This document shows, in pieces, positions 1 through 6,391 of a stretch of DNA of 11,892 nt; positions within the stretch are counted from its first letter, which is position 1, and each line of letters starts with the position of its first letter. The stretch spans positions 1 through 11,892 of the forward strand of contig JAISZW010000022.1 in the NCBI GenBank assembly GCA_031284445.1, in the 5' to 3' direction. The notes below the pieces were generated by a model. It was not told the DNA's origin. It saw only the letters and a program-made list of their open reading frames with translations, and searched no databases. A program made the position numbers and the translations under genes. Source of the stretch: Candidatus Methanovirga basalitermitum. Its GTDB lineage: Archaea > Methanobacteriota > Methanobacteria > Methanobacteriales > Methanobacteriaceae.

Positions 1-28
1 TTTTATTATTAATTTTTAAAAATACAAA

Positions 29-77
29 TTATAAATTCATTAATTAAAAATTTATAAATTCATTAATTAAAAATTTA
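29..77. repeat. 23-bp tandem repeat, about two copies
   Basis: Two exact adjacent copies of a 23-bp AT-only-but-one-base unit lie at 30-52 and 53-75, and the match extends a few bases on each side. Each unit contains the palindromic core TTAATTAA. The repeat sits in the non-coding 225 bp beyond the end of the archaeosine-synthase-like gene. Apart from it and a short A run at 150-156, I see nothing in this stretch. It is most likely a slippage product in AT-rich spacer DNA. Confidence 0.8.
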
Positions 78-149
78 ACTAAAAATAGTAGAATTCCAAA
101 TTTCAATAATTACAATTATAAACTTATTGATCAAATTTAAAATGAAATT

Positions 150-156
150 AAAAAAA
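150..156 (-). terminator. possible oligo-T terminator after the archaeosine-synthase-like gene
   Basis: Seven consecutive A on the plus strand give U7 in the minus-strand transcript, about 70 nt after the stop codon of the 226-966 gene. Archaeal transcription commonly ends at such U runs without a hairpin. In DNA this AT-rich the run could also be chance. Confidence 0.3.
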
Positions 157-225
157 TAATATTTCTTCAAATTCCACTCAAAAGTGCTATTTCAAAATAA
201 ACGATTATTTCACATAAGCTGATAT

Positions 226-966
226 TTAATACAATTGCATATATTTTTGTAAGTAAGCTTGATGGTTTTTATCAAGAAGTTTTAAAGCAGTTATATTCTG
301 AGGACTTGTAAATGAACGTTCTTCTACAAGATTTCTAAGTGTTCCATTTTTCATATGCTCTCTAACTTCTATTAAAACAAACTCTATACTTTTATTATTC
401 TTTTTTAATAAATCACTTTGACTTATTTCAAATAATTTGTACTTATTTAAGTCATAATTTTTAGTTGAAGTTAAAAGAACATTCAAATAGCTATAATATT
501 CTCCAGATCCTTCTAAAAATAGATCCACTCCCATATAAGATAAAATCGGGATGAATGTTGGTTCGGCAAATGGAAAGATTAAATAGCTATTGGGATTTAA
601 ATTTTCACGAAGAGAAACTATTAAATCAACAAGGTCTCTTGGATGAATTATTAAATTATCACCGTTAGCTATTAAAAAACCATTGTAACCTATTTTTTCA
701 AGTTCTTTGGCTGTATTCACCCTTAAATCAATATATTTTGCACCTTGAACAACAGCTATATCTGCTGAATCAAGATATTTTTTAGCTTTAGCTATTGTTT
801 TTTTCACAGACCAAATAGCTATTTCCTTTTGGATATTATAAGCAGTTCCAATATCTGGAGCTATTTTATATTGTTTTTCACTTATTATATTCGGTGTTTC
901 AAGATTTTTAAGTCTTCCAAGTCTTCCAGAACAATCATGAATTTTTATTTCAAATTTTTCACTCAT
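226..966 (-). CDS. Archaeosine synthase (ArcS)-like / TGT-fold protein, short form
   Basis: The 246-residue protein resembles the N-terminal TGT-like domain of archaeosine synthase (ArcS/TgtA2), which helps convert preQ0 at tRNA position 15 to archaeosine. What is seen: an opening TGT-like strand (FEIKIHDCSGRLGRL, residues 5-19) followed by a 'TPNI' segment; a middle GxxGxLIANGDNLIIHPRDLV-like stretch (about 93-113); a 'Y-GVDLFL' motif near residue 144; and a C-terminal NGTLRNLVEERS-like segment (about 207-218), which matches the end of this domain in ArcS. Full ArcS proteins usually exceed 500 residues and add further domains including PUA. Those are absent, so this is either a stand-alone subunit or a domain-only paralogue. 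It starts at ATG 19 bp after the DUF89 gene stop, with a weak GG-containing leader, and is probably co-transcribed with it. The family assignment is by motif memory; the exact reaction is inferred. Confidence 0.7.
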   Translation of the reverse strand: MSEKFEIKIHDCSGRLGRLKNLETPNIISEKQYKIAPDIGTAYNIQKEIAIWSVKKTIAKAKKYLDSADIAVVQGAKYIDLRVNTAKELEKIGYNGFLIANGDNLIIHPRDLVDLIVSLRENLNPNSYLIFPFAEPTFIPILSYMGVDLFLEGSGEYYSYLNVLLTSTKNYDLNKYKLFEISQSDLLKKNNKSIEFVLIEVREHMKNGTLRNLVEERSFTSPQNITALKLLDKNHQAYLQKYMQLY

Positions 967-985
967 ATAATCCCAATTTTATTAA

Positions 986-1861
986 TTATTCTTTTTGAAA
1001 TAGTTTAAGTAAAACCATACTCTTATTTTCAACTCCAATATCCTTAGCTATTGCAGTACATTTAGCACATAAAAGACAGAAAACATCTTTATCATTGATA
1101 CTTAGTTCAGTTAAACCCTCGTAATTTCCAAGCCCCTTTGAAATAATAAGATCATGACTATGAAAAATATCAATGAAATCTTTTGATAAATCTTCGTAAA
1201 CAATTCCTACAGAATCTGTTCCAATGGTAATGAGATTTGTGATTCTATCCAGCCCAATAGCTATTGCATCTTCAATACAAGCATCATTTAGTATTGGTTT
1301 ATCCTTAACTGCAAAAGTAATATCTAAGTCATAATCATCAGCTAATTTCTCAACTAAGAGTTTATCAAAAACTATCTCTCCAGCATTATCTGCTAAGTAT
1401 AGGAGTTTACTATTTTTCCTCAATGCTTTTTCTAATTCCTCAAAATGATTAACTGATAATTCTTTACTAAATTTAGTAAGCATTAACTCTTCAAAGTTAA
1501 CTTCTAAACCTAATGCTCCAGAATCTATGAGATTACCAATGATAGCTATTTTAGCATAGTTTTCTAAAGTTCCATTTCCTTCTATAATTTCTTTAACCTT
1601 TGCAATTAGATTGTTAGCTATTTTATTTCCAACAATCTTCTCTTTGTGATAAGGATCATTACAAGATGTTTTTTCTTTAATTATTCTATGAATGTCTGTT
1701 CCTATTCTATTTGTTGATACTCCTTTTGCATATGTTTCAGATATATAATCAAAAATGGATTTCATTAAATCTATTTTAAGTTCATTATCTTCAGTAGCCA
1801 AGTCCATTGCTTCATGAGCTTGACGAAGAAAACATGATCCACATTCATAGTAAACTTTCAT
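986..1861 (-). CDS. DUF89 / ARMT1-like family protein (putative metal-dependent damage-control phosphatase)
   Basis: A 291-residue protein of the archaeal DUF89 type, whose eukaryotic relatives are metal-dependent phosphatases proposed to remove damaged phosphometabolites. Seen in the sequence: an N-terminal CGSC pair (Cys7, Cys10) typical of the archaeal short form; the CNDPYHKEK segment (about 67-75); GNLIDSG (109-115); the DNAGE motif (158-162), which contributes to the active site; the SKGLGNYEGLTE segment (241-252); and a C-terminal cluster Cys262, Cys265 and Cys268. The cysteines suggest an additional metal site, which is an inference. Length fits the family. The ATG start has a weak GGT leader. 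The gene lies 98 bp after mreB and 19 bp before the archaeosine-synthase-like gene, so it probably heads or joins that operon. The natural substrate cannot be told from sequence. Confidence 0.85.
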   Translation of the reverse strand: MKVYYECGSCFLRQAHEAMDLATEDNELKIDLMKSIFDYISETYAKGVSTNRIGTDIHRIIKEKTSCNDPYHKEKIVGNKIANNLIAKVKEIIEGNGTLENYAKIAIIGNLIDSGALGLEVNFEELMLTKFSKELSVNHFEELEKALRKNSKLLYLADNAGEIVFDKLLVEKLADDYDLDITFAVKDKPILNDACIEDAIAIGLDRITNLITIGTDSVGIVYEDLSKDFIDIFHSHDLIISKGLGNYEGLTELSINDKDVFCLLCAKCTAIAKDIGVENKSMVLLKLFQKE

Positions 1862-1901
1862 TTTACCAAATATTAATCTTCATATATTATTTTAACCCCA
1901 A

Positions 1902-1940
1902 TTTAAGCTTAAAAACCATTTTCATACCAACATATGAAAA
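1902..1940 (-). terminator. Hairpin terminator candidate after mreB
   Basis: Twenty bases beyond the mreB stop the arms TTTTCATA (1919-1926) and TATGAAAA (1933-1940) form a perfect 8-bp stem with a 6-base loop. On the transcript this is followed by a U5 run and then the 12-bp palindrome TTTAAGCTTAAA (1902-1913). Hairpin plus U run suggests a terminator or an RNA 3' end stabiliser separating mreB from the DUF89 gene. Confidence 0.5.
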
Positions 1941-1959
1941 CTTCAAGAATACAGATTTA

Positions 1960-3036
1960 TTATTTGAATCCTGATAATCTAACCTCAGGTTCTAATGCTC
2001 TTGGTTCAGCTGCCACAATAGCTGCTCCTTTTGCAACAACTGTCATTGGGTCATTAGAAATCTTAATTGGGATTTTGAATTCATCACAAATTCTTTCTTT
2101 AAGACCTCTTAATTGTGAACCTCCGCCAACAGCTAATGAATTATGATATACACCAGCGATTAACTCTGGAGAGAGCCTTTTTAAAATTTGGTTTAATGCA
2201 ACAATGATCTCAGCAATTATTGGTTCTACAGCTTCGGATACCAATTGTGAATCAATTATCACTTTTTCAGGACGGTTTGTTTCAACAGATTTTCCTATTG
2301 TCTCCATGGTTAGATTCTCCAAATCTTTACTACTGCTTTTCACTAAACCAACATTTATCTTAGATTGTTCTGCTTCATGAATTCCTATCTCAACATTGAA
2401 CTTTTCTTTTACAATCTTTACAATATTGTTATCAATATCATCTCCACCATATCTAACTGTTTGAATATCGGTTATTCCTCCTAAAGATATAACAACTAAG
2501 TCTGTTGATCCAGCCCCCACATCTACTATTAAAATCCCGTTTGGTTTTGCAATGGGTAAACCAGAACCAATGGCTGATGCTAATCCTTCATTAATAACTA
2601 AAACAAAGTCTGCTCCAGCTTTTATTCCAATTTCCTCTGCAGCTTTTTTTTCTACTTCGGTTGAGTCTCCTGGAATACCAATGACAATTCTACCAACCTT
2701 TTCTTTCTCTTTCCTTCCAATTTCCATTGCTTTCATTAACAAAGCTTGTGCTTGGACTACACTTTCAATAACTCCTTTTTTAAGTGGTCTAAGAGCTATA
2801 ATATCTTCAGGTGTCCTGCCTAACATTAACTTGGCTTCTTCACCAACAGCTAAAACTGATGATTGGTCATCTCTTTTAACGGCAACCACAGATGGAATTT
2901 GATACAAATCAAATTTATCTCCTGATGGTTTAGCAACTACTGTATTCAATGTGCCTAAATCAATACCTAAGCTATTAATCTCACCTTTAGGTGCATTATT
3001 ATCATTATCATCTTTATTACTACTAAATAAACCCAT
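1960..3036 (-). CDS. mreB: MreB-like actin-family cell-shape protein
   Basis: A 358-residue MreB homologue. MreB is an ATP-dependent filament protein that organises wall synthesis in bacteria; homologues are found in pseudomurein-walled methanogens. Actin-fold motifs are in order: phosphate 1 LGIDLGTLNT (23-32), the MreB-type IGIPGDSTEVEKKA segment (119-132), connect 1 INEGLASAIGSGL (148-160), phosphate 2 VDVGAGSTDLVVI (171-183), YGGDDID (196-202), adenosine motif AVGGGSQLRGL (302-312) and connect 2 MTVVAKGAAIVAA (331-343). Length is normal. The N-terminus (MGLFSSNK, then Asp/Asn-rich to about residue 18) precedes the fold and might contact membrane, but is too short to judge. The ATG has only a weak GAGAAG leader. 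It appears transcribed alone, with an AT-rich 321-bp upstream gap and a hairpin downstream. Hsp70-type proteins share the fold, but length and the IPG-STEVEKKA segment favour MreB. Confidence 0.93.
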   Translation of the reverse strand: MGLFSSNKDDNDNNAPKGEINSLGIDLGTLNTVVAKPSGDKFDLYQIPSVVAVKRDDQSSVLAVGEEAKLMLGRTPEDIIALRPLKKGVIESVVQAQALLMKAMEIGRKEKEKVGRIVIGIPGDSTEVEKKAAEEIGIKAGADFVLVINEGLASAIGSGLPIAKPNGILIVDVGAGSTDLVVISLGGITDIQTVRYGGDDIDNNIVKIVKEKFNVEIGIHEAEQSKINVGLVKSSSKDLENLTMETIGKSVETNRPEKVIIDSQLVSEAVEPIIAEIIVALNQILKRLSPELIAGVYHNSLAVGGGSQLRGLKERICDEFKIPIKISNDPMTVVAKGAAIVAAEPRALEPEVRLSGFK

Positions 3037-3072
3037 TTTATCTTCTCAAATTTTTATCAAATCTATTATTAA

Positions 3073-3081
3073 TTTTTATAT
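3073..3081 (-). promoter_or_regulatory. Candidate TATA box for mreB
   Basis: On the minus strand the sequence reads ATATAAAAA, about 40 bp before the mreB ATG. That would place initiation some 15 nt before the start codon by the usual archaeal spacing. A further candidate, TATTTATAG, lies at about 3170-3178 inside the dispersed repeat. AT-richness makes both uncertain. Confidence 0.3.
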
Positions 3082-3111
3082 TCAAACTATTGAATATAGT
3101 ATAGACCAAAA

Positions 3112-3177
3112 CTATCAGATCATATAATAGATAAATCAGAAGTTCAGTACCAAAAATTAAGTTTTTTACTATAAATA
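3112..3177. repeat. Dispersed intergenic repeat, copy A
   Basis: This 66-bp segment aligns along its length with 5980-6044. Both begin CTATCAGAT, both contain AGTRCC in the middle, and both end ATTAAGTTTT(T/A)TACTATAAATA, where 21 of 22 bases agree. By eye overall identity is roughly three quarters to four fifths with two short gaps. Copy A lies upstream of mreB, copy B just beyond the pcc1 stop codon. What the element is (a decayed mobile element, a shared RNA end, or a regulatory block) is unknown. Confidence 0.65.
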
Positions 3178-3339
3178 CAAATAAATATTTAACTTAATTA
3201 AATGCTTTTAAAATTTAATAACTTTATAGGATAGTATAAAATTAATACTATATAACAATTACTATATACAAAATATTTTCAACAAATTAATAGATAGTAT
3301 CATTTTATCTAAAATAGAAAAAGAAATTGATAATAGATG

Positions 3340-3352
3340 AAAAAAGTTTTTT
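3340..3352 (-). terminator. Terminator of the serS operon (A6-C-T6)
   Basis: Immediately after the stop codon of the 213-residue gene the minus strand reads A6, C, T6. The U6 run begins about 13 nt past the stop and can pair with the preceding A run. This is a good archaeal termination signal. Confidence 0.55.
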
Positions 3353-3357
3353 AAATT

Positions 3358-3999
3358 CTATTTATTTGAATTAAAATAACTCTTAATATCTTTAAGACTT
3401 TTTATAAATATTTTGTTAGATTTAGCTATTTTTTCTACATTTTCTACATTTTCAATATTATTTATAGACATAAGAACTGTTGATAGCACAACATCATCCA
3501 CATTAAACAATGGGGATATCAAAGTCTTCAATAACTTAGGAATAAATTTTATGTTCAAATCTGCTTCTACAAAACCTGTTGTTTTATCTTCTAACAAAAT
3601 TGAAATACCAGGATTTGATTTTTCTGCATCACCAACGAATTTTTTTATATTTTCTTCTAGACCAACTAAAAACATTAAATTGGGCTCATTTGTCACATAG
3701 AACGGAGCTATTCTTATGTAGGCTCCCCCTTTATCCTTACTAATATAACTTAGCTCTTTTATATTATCAGAATATCCAAATAATAATATGAAATCAAATT
3801 TTTTCTGAATAAAAGACTTTTTAATTACTATATGTTTTCTAAAAACAACTTTCACTCTTTTCTTTGAAGTTGTTGTTAAGTAAACTATCTCATTAATTAA
3901 TTCTTCATTTCCAACTATTACAGACCACAATTTTCCTGAATTGTTTTCAGAAGAAACTTTTGCAGCCTGTCTTAAATCTTGTAATTTATCGCTAATCAT
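3358..3999 (-). CDS. Hypothetical protein of unknown function, downstream of serS
   Basis: A 213-residue protein I do not recognise. It has no predicted signal peptide or membrane helix. The visible pattern alternates strands and helices: a basic segment near 48-64 (SKKRVKVVFRKHIVIKKS), a hydrophobic strand FDFILLFGYSD (about 69-79), GGAYIRIAPFYVTNEPNLMFLVG (about 91-113), an acidic stretch ISILLEDKTTGFVEADLNIKF and a Lys-rich C-terminus. Residues around 190 carry a small in-frame duplication (IENVENVEK), from a 9-bp repeat at 3432-3449. It starts with ATG 22 bp after the serS stop codon with a weak GGT leader, and a strong U run follows it. It is therefore most likely the second gene of a serS operon. 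That proximity is the only functional hint. Confidence 0.75.
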   Translation of the reverse strand: MISDKLQDLRQAAKVSSENNSGKLWSVIVGNEELINEIVYLTTTSKKRVKVVFRKHIVIKKSFIQKKFDFILLFGYSDNIKELSYISKDKGGAYIRIAPFYVTNEPNLMFLVGLEENIKKFVGDAEKSNPGISILLEDKTTGFVEADLNIKFIPKLLKTLISPLFNVDDVVLSTVLMSINNIENVENVEKIAKSNKIFIKSLKDIKSYFNSNK

Positions 4000-4021
4000 G
4001 CCAATACCATTAATAATAAAT

Positions 4022-5593
4022 CTATTTTTTAGTAGGCCATGTTAATATTTTTGGAGCCTTAACATCTCTAACTCTATCCTTAAGTAATTGAGGCCAATTT
4101 TCTTTATCAAAACCTTTTTGAGCTAAAAATCCAAAAATCCATCTTGTTAATCCTAATCCAGTACAACCAGTCCATATTTTATCTTGATGGCTTTCTTTAA
4201 TAGAAAATCCTTGAACAAAGTGGGTTCCATGATTGTTTCCAGAGACAACAGCTACACCTTTATCTTGATTTGGTACCTTAAGTCTCATCTCATATTTTGG
4301 AACTTCTGGAAATTCAATATCTCTATTCTCCATTTTTCTACCTTCAAGATAGAATGGATCATCACCAATTTCAGTATACCATTCAAGTTCTAAATCATTT
4401 GCCAATTGTTGGGACGTTTGAACAGTTTGACCTCTTATTTCATTTGTTTGTTCTGGTGTTCCTAACCAAACCATTTCTATCCTTTGGAACTCATGAACTC
4501 TATCAATTCCTCTTGAACCTCCAGATTCCCATCTATATGTCCAACCACTTTTATCATATAATTTTATTGGAAGTTCCTTTCTTTCAATGACTTCATGAGA
4601 TAAGAACTCGTAAAATGGTTCACATTGTGCAGCAGATATTACATATCCTGGATCTTTTAATCCTTTCTTAAGTAAGTCCATTGGAATTTCGTGAGTGATG
4701 GATAATTCATTTTTAAAGTTAGTAAAAACTTCTGGATCTCTTTTTGGTGCACTACAATAGTACATTCCTTCAGGCAATCCTTCAAGATATCTCATTTTTT
4801 TAAGTGTAGTAAATGGGATCAATTTCGGAAATAATGCCTCATAAAATCCTAAAGGATTAATGATTTTTTCTATAAATAATTGCTCAAATCCTCTCTGTAA
4901 TGCAGTAATCTCTGGACCATAAAACCATTGCCCTCTTCCTGGAAACTCTTTAATCCATCCCAATTCTTTAGCTACTTTAGTAACATCTTCCTCAAAGTAA
5001 GCTTTAAAATGAGGACTTTCTGCAACAACCTCACCTGGAATGTGTTTATCTAAAACCTTAGAAGTTAAATCATTATTATCCTCATTTATATTAACTCCAT
5101 TTCTTGTTTCATTAACCAATCTTTTTATAACACGATTAACTCCTTGTTTTTTAATTGCAGATTCATCTAAATCTTTTAATAAAATCTCTATCTTATCATC
5201 ATCATTTATAATATCTTGAATGTAGTTATGGAATTCTTTAGCAACTAAATAATCTATTTCATACTTATCAACAGGCAGTATAAGCTTATAAGCTTTAATA
5301 TCAATTCCTCTAACTCCTAAGTGATATTTTTTACCTATTAATTTAGTTAAAGGATTTTTAAGTCTAAGTAGACCATCATGAGCACGAACTTTAGCTCCAG
5401 ATTCTATTGTTAAGCTCAAATCATTATTATTTAAATCCCATTTAGTTATTCTCGCTCCTGTATATTCTTCACCTGCTCTGGTTCCTTTAAGTAAGATTTC
5501 TTCATTTGCTTCTTTAATAAATTTTTCTATATCTTCTTTTGCAACCCCTGCATCTTTATTGAAAATAATTGTTCCTTCAAGTACAAATTTCAT
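4022..5593 (-). CDS. serS: Type-2 (methanogenic) seryl-tRNA synthetase
   Basis: A cytosolic class II enzyme that charges tRNA-Ser with serine. The 523 residues match the rare archaeal type-2 SerRS rather than the bacterial form. The N-terminal tRNA-binding domain covers about 1-165 (FNKDAGVAKEDIEKFIKEA, later VDKYEIDYLVAKEFHNYI). The catalytic core follows: motif 2 region WTYRWESGGSRGIDRVHEFQRIEMVW (351-376) and motif 3 GCTGLGLTRWIFGFL (476-490). By spacing to the crystallised Methanosarcina barkeri enzyme, the serine-site zinc ligands should be Cys324 (AAQCEPF), Glu373 and Cys477; all are present and the Cys-Glu spacing of 49 is kept. The start is supported by an AGGTGA ribosome-binding site 4 nt before ATG. 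A duplicated TATA region lies about 70-100 bp upstream. The 213-residue gene follows after 22 bp. Confidence 0.97.
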   Translation of the reverse strand: MKFVLEGTIIFNKDAGVAKEDIEKFIKEANEEILLKGTRAGEEYTGARITKWDLNNNDLSLTIESGAKVRAHDGLLRLKNPLTKLIGKKYHLGVRGIDIKAYKLILPVDKYEIDYLVAKEFHNYIQDIINDDDKIEILLKDLDESAIKKQGVNRVIKRLVNETRNGVNINEDNNDLTSKVLDKHIPGEVVAESPHFKAYFEEDVTKVAKELGWIKEFPGRGQWFYGPEITALQRGFEQLFIEKIINPLGFYEALFPKLIPFTTLKKMRYLEGLPEGMYYCSAPKRDPEVFTNFKNELSITHEIPMDLLKKGLKDPGYVISAAQCEPFYEFLSHEVIERKELPIKLYDKSGWTYRWESGGSRGIDRVHEFQRIEMVWLGTPEQTNEIRGQTVQTSQQLANDLELEWYTEIGDDPFYLEGRKMENRDIEFPEVPKYEMRLKVPNQDKGVAVVSGNNHGTHFVQGFSIKESHQDKIWTGCTGLGLTRWIFGFLAQKGFDKENWPQLLKDRVRDVKAPKILTWPTKK

Positions 5594-5597
5594 TTTT

Positions 5598-5603
5598 TCA
5601 CCT
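5598..5603 (-). promoter_or_regulatory. Ribosome-binding site of serS
   Basis: AGGTGA on the minus strand, 4 nt before the ATG, matches the archaeal Shine-Dalgarno core. It is the strongest such site in the window and confirms the serS start; most other genes here have only weak GG-containing leaders. Confidence 0.8.
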
Positions 5604-5662
5604 GAATTTTATAAAAATAACAAGTAATTTACTCTTGTAAGTGTATTACTTCATAAATTGTT

Positions 5663-5696
5663 TTATATAATTGAATAATTATATAATTGAATAATT
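5663..5696 (-). promoter_or_regulatory. serS promoter region with tandem 16-bp duplication
   Basis: Two exact adjacent copies of ATATAATTGAATAATT (5665-5680, 5681-5696) each place a TATA-like AATTATATAA on the minus strand, 16 bp apart. The proximal one, reading ATTATATAAAAC, would start transcription near 5640, giving a leader of about 45 nt. That leader would contain the AAGTAAT/ATTACTT inverted repeat. The function is inferred from position and composition. Confidence 0.5.
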
Positions 5697-5734
5697 TCGA
5701 TAAAAATAAGGTTTAGGAAATTCTTATAGTGTGG

Positions 5735-5935
5735 TCAATGCCATCAACTTAAGTTATAGCAGATATTTTTGGTTTAAAAAAATCAATAACTATTATCGTA
5801 GATAATTTAGGAAAATCTTTGATTTTCCCTTTATTAAAATTTTTAGAAAAAATTAATATTTGTTTTATAAACCAATACAATTTTTATTAGTTTTTTAAAA
5901 AAACATGAGCCATTTCCTTAAGTTGATGACATTGA
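5735..5935. mobile_element. MITE-like element / insertion-sequence remnant, 201 bp
   Basis: The ends are inverted repeats of 19 bp with one mismatch: TCAATGCCATCAACTTAAG at 5735-5753 and the complement of TCAATGTCATCAACTTAAG at 5917-5935. Directly outside lie TAGTGTGG (5727-5734) and TAGTTCGG (5936-5943), 6 of 8 bases alike, which could be a worn 8-bp target duplication. The inside is AT-rich with a perfect hairpin GGAAAATC-TTT-GATTTTCC (5810-5828). One frame is open on the plus strand from 5753 to 5890 without a start codon, possibly a remnant or chance. No transposase is present, so the element would need one in trans. Confidence 0.55.
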
Positions 5936-6025
5936 TAGTTCGGCACCAATTTTAGCATTTAGTCTATCAGATGTTAAATCTATCAGATTATATGTAAATA
6001 AATTAGAAAATTATAGTGCCGAATT
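5936..6025. repeat. Imperfect inverted repeat with TTCGGCAC core
   Basis: TTCGGCAC (5939-5946) and its exact complement GTGCCGAA (6016-6023) bracket about 70 bp. The flanking bases also match in part, so the arms are about 14 bp with mismatches. The enclosed DNA has a 10-bp direct repeat TCTATCAGAT. The structure directly abuts the MITE-like element and overlaps copy B of the dispersed repeat. Confidence 0.5.
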
Positions 6026-6044
6026 AAGTTTTATACTATAAATA
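5980..6044. repeat. Dispersed intergenic repeat, copy B
   Basis: This is the partner of 3112-3177. It ends 9 bp beyond the pcc1 stop codon, so its right end (TACTATAAATA) and the following A5 run would form the pcc1 transcript 3' end. Confidence 0.6.
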
Positions 6045-6053
6045 AAAAGTGTC

Positions 6054-6296
6054 CTAATACAACTTATTGTCTAAATTAGATTCTAAGATTTTTTCGATAG
6101 TTATTTCTGAAAAAATTAAATCATCGATTGTTGATAAGAATGTTCCTAAAGAACCCGAGACAATGGTAAAATTAATAACATTACCCTTAACAGATGATTG
6201 TAGGAAACCTGCATTATCCACTTCAAGAGATTTAAAAGCTATTTCTGCCTTTATTTCTTCTTTATATTCCACTTGAACTTCAGCTTTAATTTTCAT
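6054..6296 (-). CDS. pcc1: KEOPS complex subunit Pcc1-like
   Basis: An 80-residue protein of the Pcc1 family, the small dimer-forming subunit of the KEOPS complex (with Kae1, Bud32 and Cgi121) that installs N6-threonylcarbamoyladenosine at position 37 of ANN-decoding tRNAs. The pattern fits: an N-terminal strand (KIKAEVQVEY), a helix with EEIKAEIAFKSLEVDNAG (about 13-30), a central strand pair (KGNVINFTIVSG) and a C-terminal helix (LGTFLSTIDDLIFSEITIEKIL). Archaeal Pcc1 proteins are about 75-90 residues. The ATG lacks a clear ribosome-binding site. A good TATA box sits about 70 bp upstream, so it is probably transcribed alone. No other KEOPS gene is in the window. The family call rests on pattern and length because such short proteins have few invariant residues. 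Confidence 0.75.
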   Translation of the reverse strand: MKIKAEVQVEYKEEIKAEIAFKSLEVDNAGFLQSSVKGNVINFTIVSGSLGTFLSTIDDLIFSEITIEKILESNLDNKLY

Positions 6297-6360
6297 TATT
6301 ATCTAAAGATCTTAAGTCGATTATTATATTATTAAATTATATTTGGTTTGTCATTATAAC

Positions 6361-6369
6361 TATATAAAA
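6361..6369 (-). promoter_or_regulatory. TATA box for pcc1
   Basis: The minus strand reads TTTTATATA, very close to the archaeal consensus, within AGTTTTATATAGTT. The usual spacing puts initiation near 6340 and gives a leader of about 40 nt before the pcc1 ATG. Confidence 0.5.
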
Positions 6370-6391
6370 CTAATGGTGCTATAAAAGTTGG

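Larger units (their letters stand above)
3037..3357. other. AT-rich intergenic region upstream of mreB
   Basis: This 321-bp stretch has no credible gene on either strand. It holds a candidate mreB promoter near its left end, one copy of a dispersed repeat (3112-3177), a 7-bp inverted repeat ATAGTAT/ATACTAT (3231-3237 and 3245-3251), and the terminator of the gene upstream (3340-3352). Confidence 0.75.
5594..6053. other. Repeat-rich intergenic region between serS and pcc1
   Basis: This 460-bp stretch has no credible intact gene. From left to right it holds the serS leader with an AGGTGA site, a 7-bp inverted repeat AAGTAAT/ATTACTT (5623-5629 and 5645-5651), the duplicated TATA region (5663-5696), a MITE-like element (5735-5935), a second inverted repeat (5936-6025) containing the direct repeat TCTATCAGAT (5963-5972 and 5979-5988), and copy B of the dispersed repeat. 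An A5 run at 6044-6048 may end pcc1 transcription. Confidence 0.75.

Noticed and set aside
29..77. CRISPR repeats
   Set aside because: The two 23-bp units are directly adjacent with no spacer and are of very low complexity.
2552..2902. Long open frame on the plus strand inside mreB
   Set aside because: It is antisense to a confidently assigned gene, has a low-complexity Ser/Ile/Phe composition typical of complementary frames, and shows no family motif.
3037..3357. A tRNA or small structured RNA gene upstream of mreB
   Set aside because: No cloverleaf, TTCGA-type T-loop or GC-rich stem is visible; the region is uniformly AT-rich.
3413..3700. Plus-strand open frame opposite the 213-residue gene
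   Set aside because: It is a complementary-frame artefact; the minus-strand reading fits operon spacing and terminator placement.
5753..5890. 46-codon open frame on the plus strand inside the MITE-like element
   Set aside because: It has no start codon and is bounded by a TAA only just upstream; an open run of this length can easily arise by chance in AT-rich DNA. It is kept only as a possible transposase remnant.
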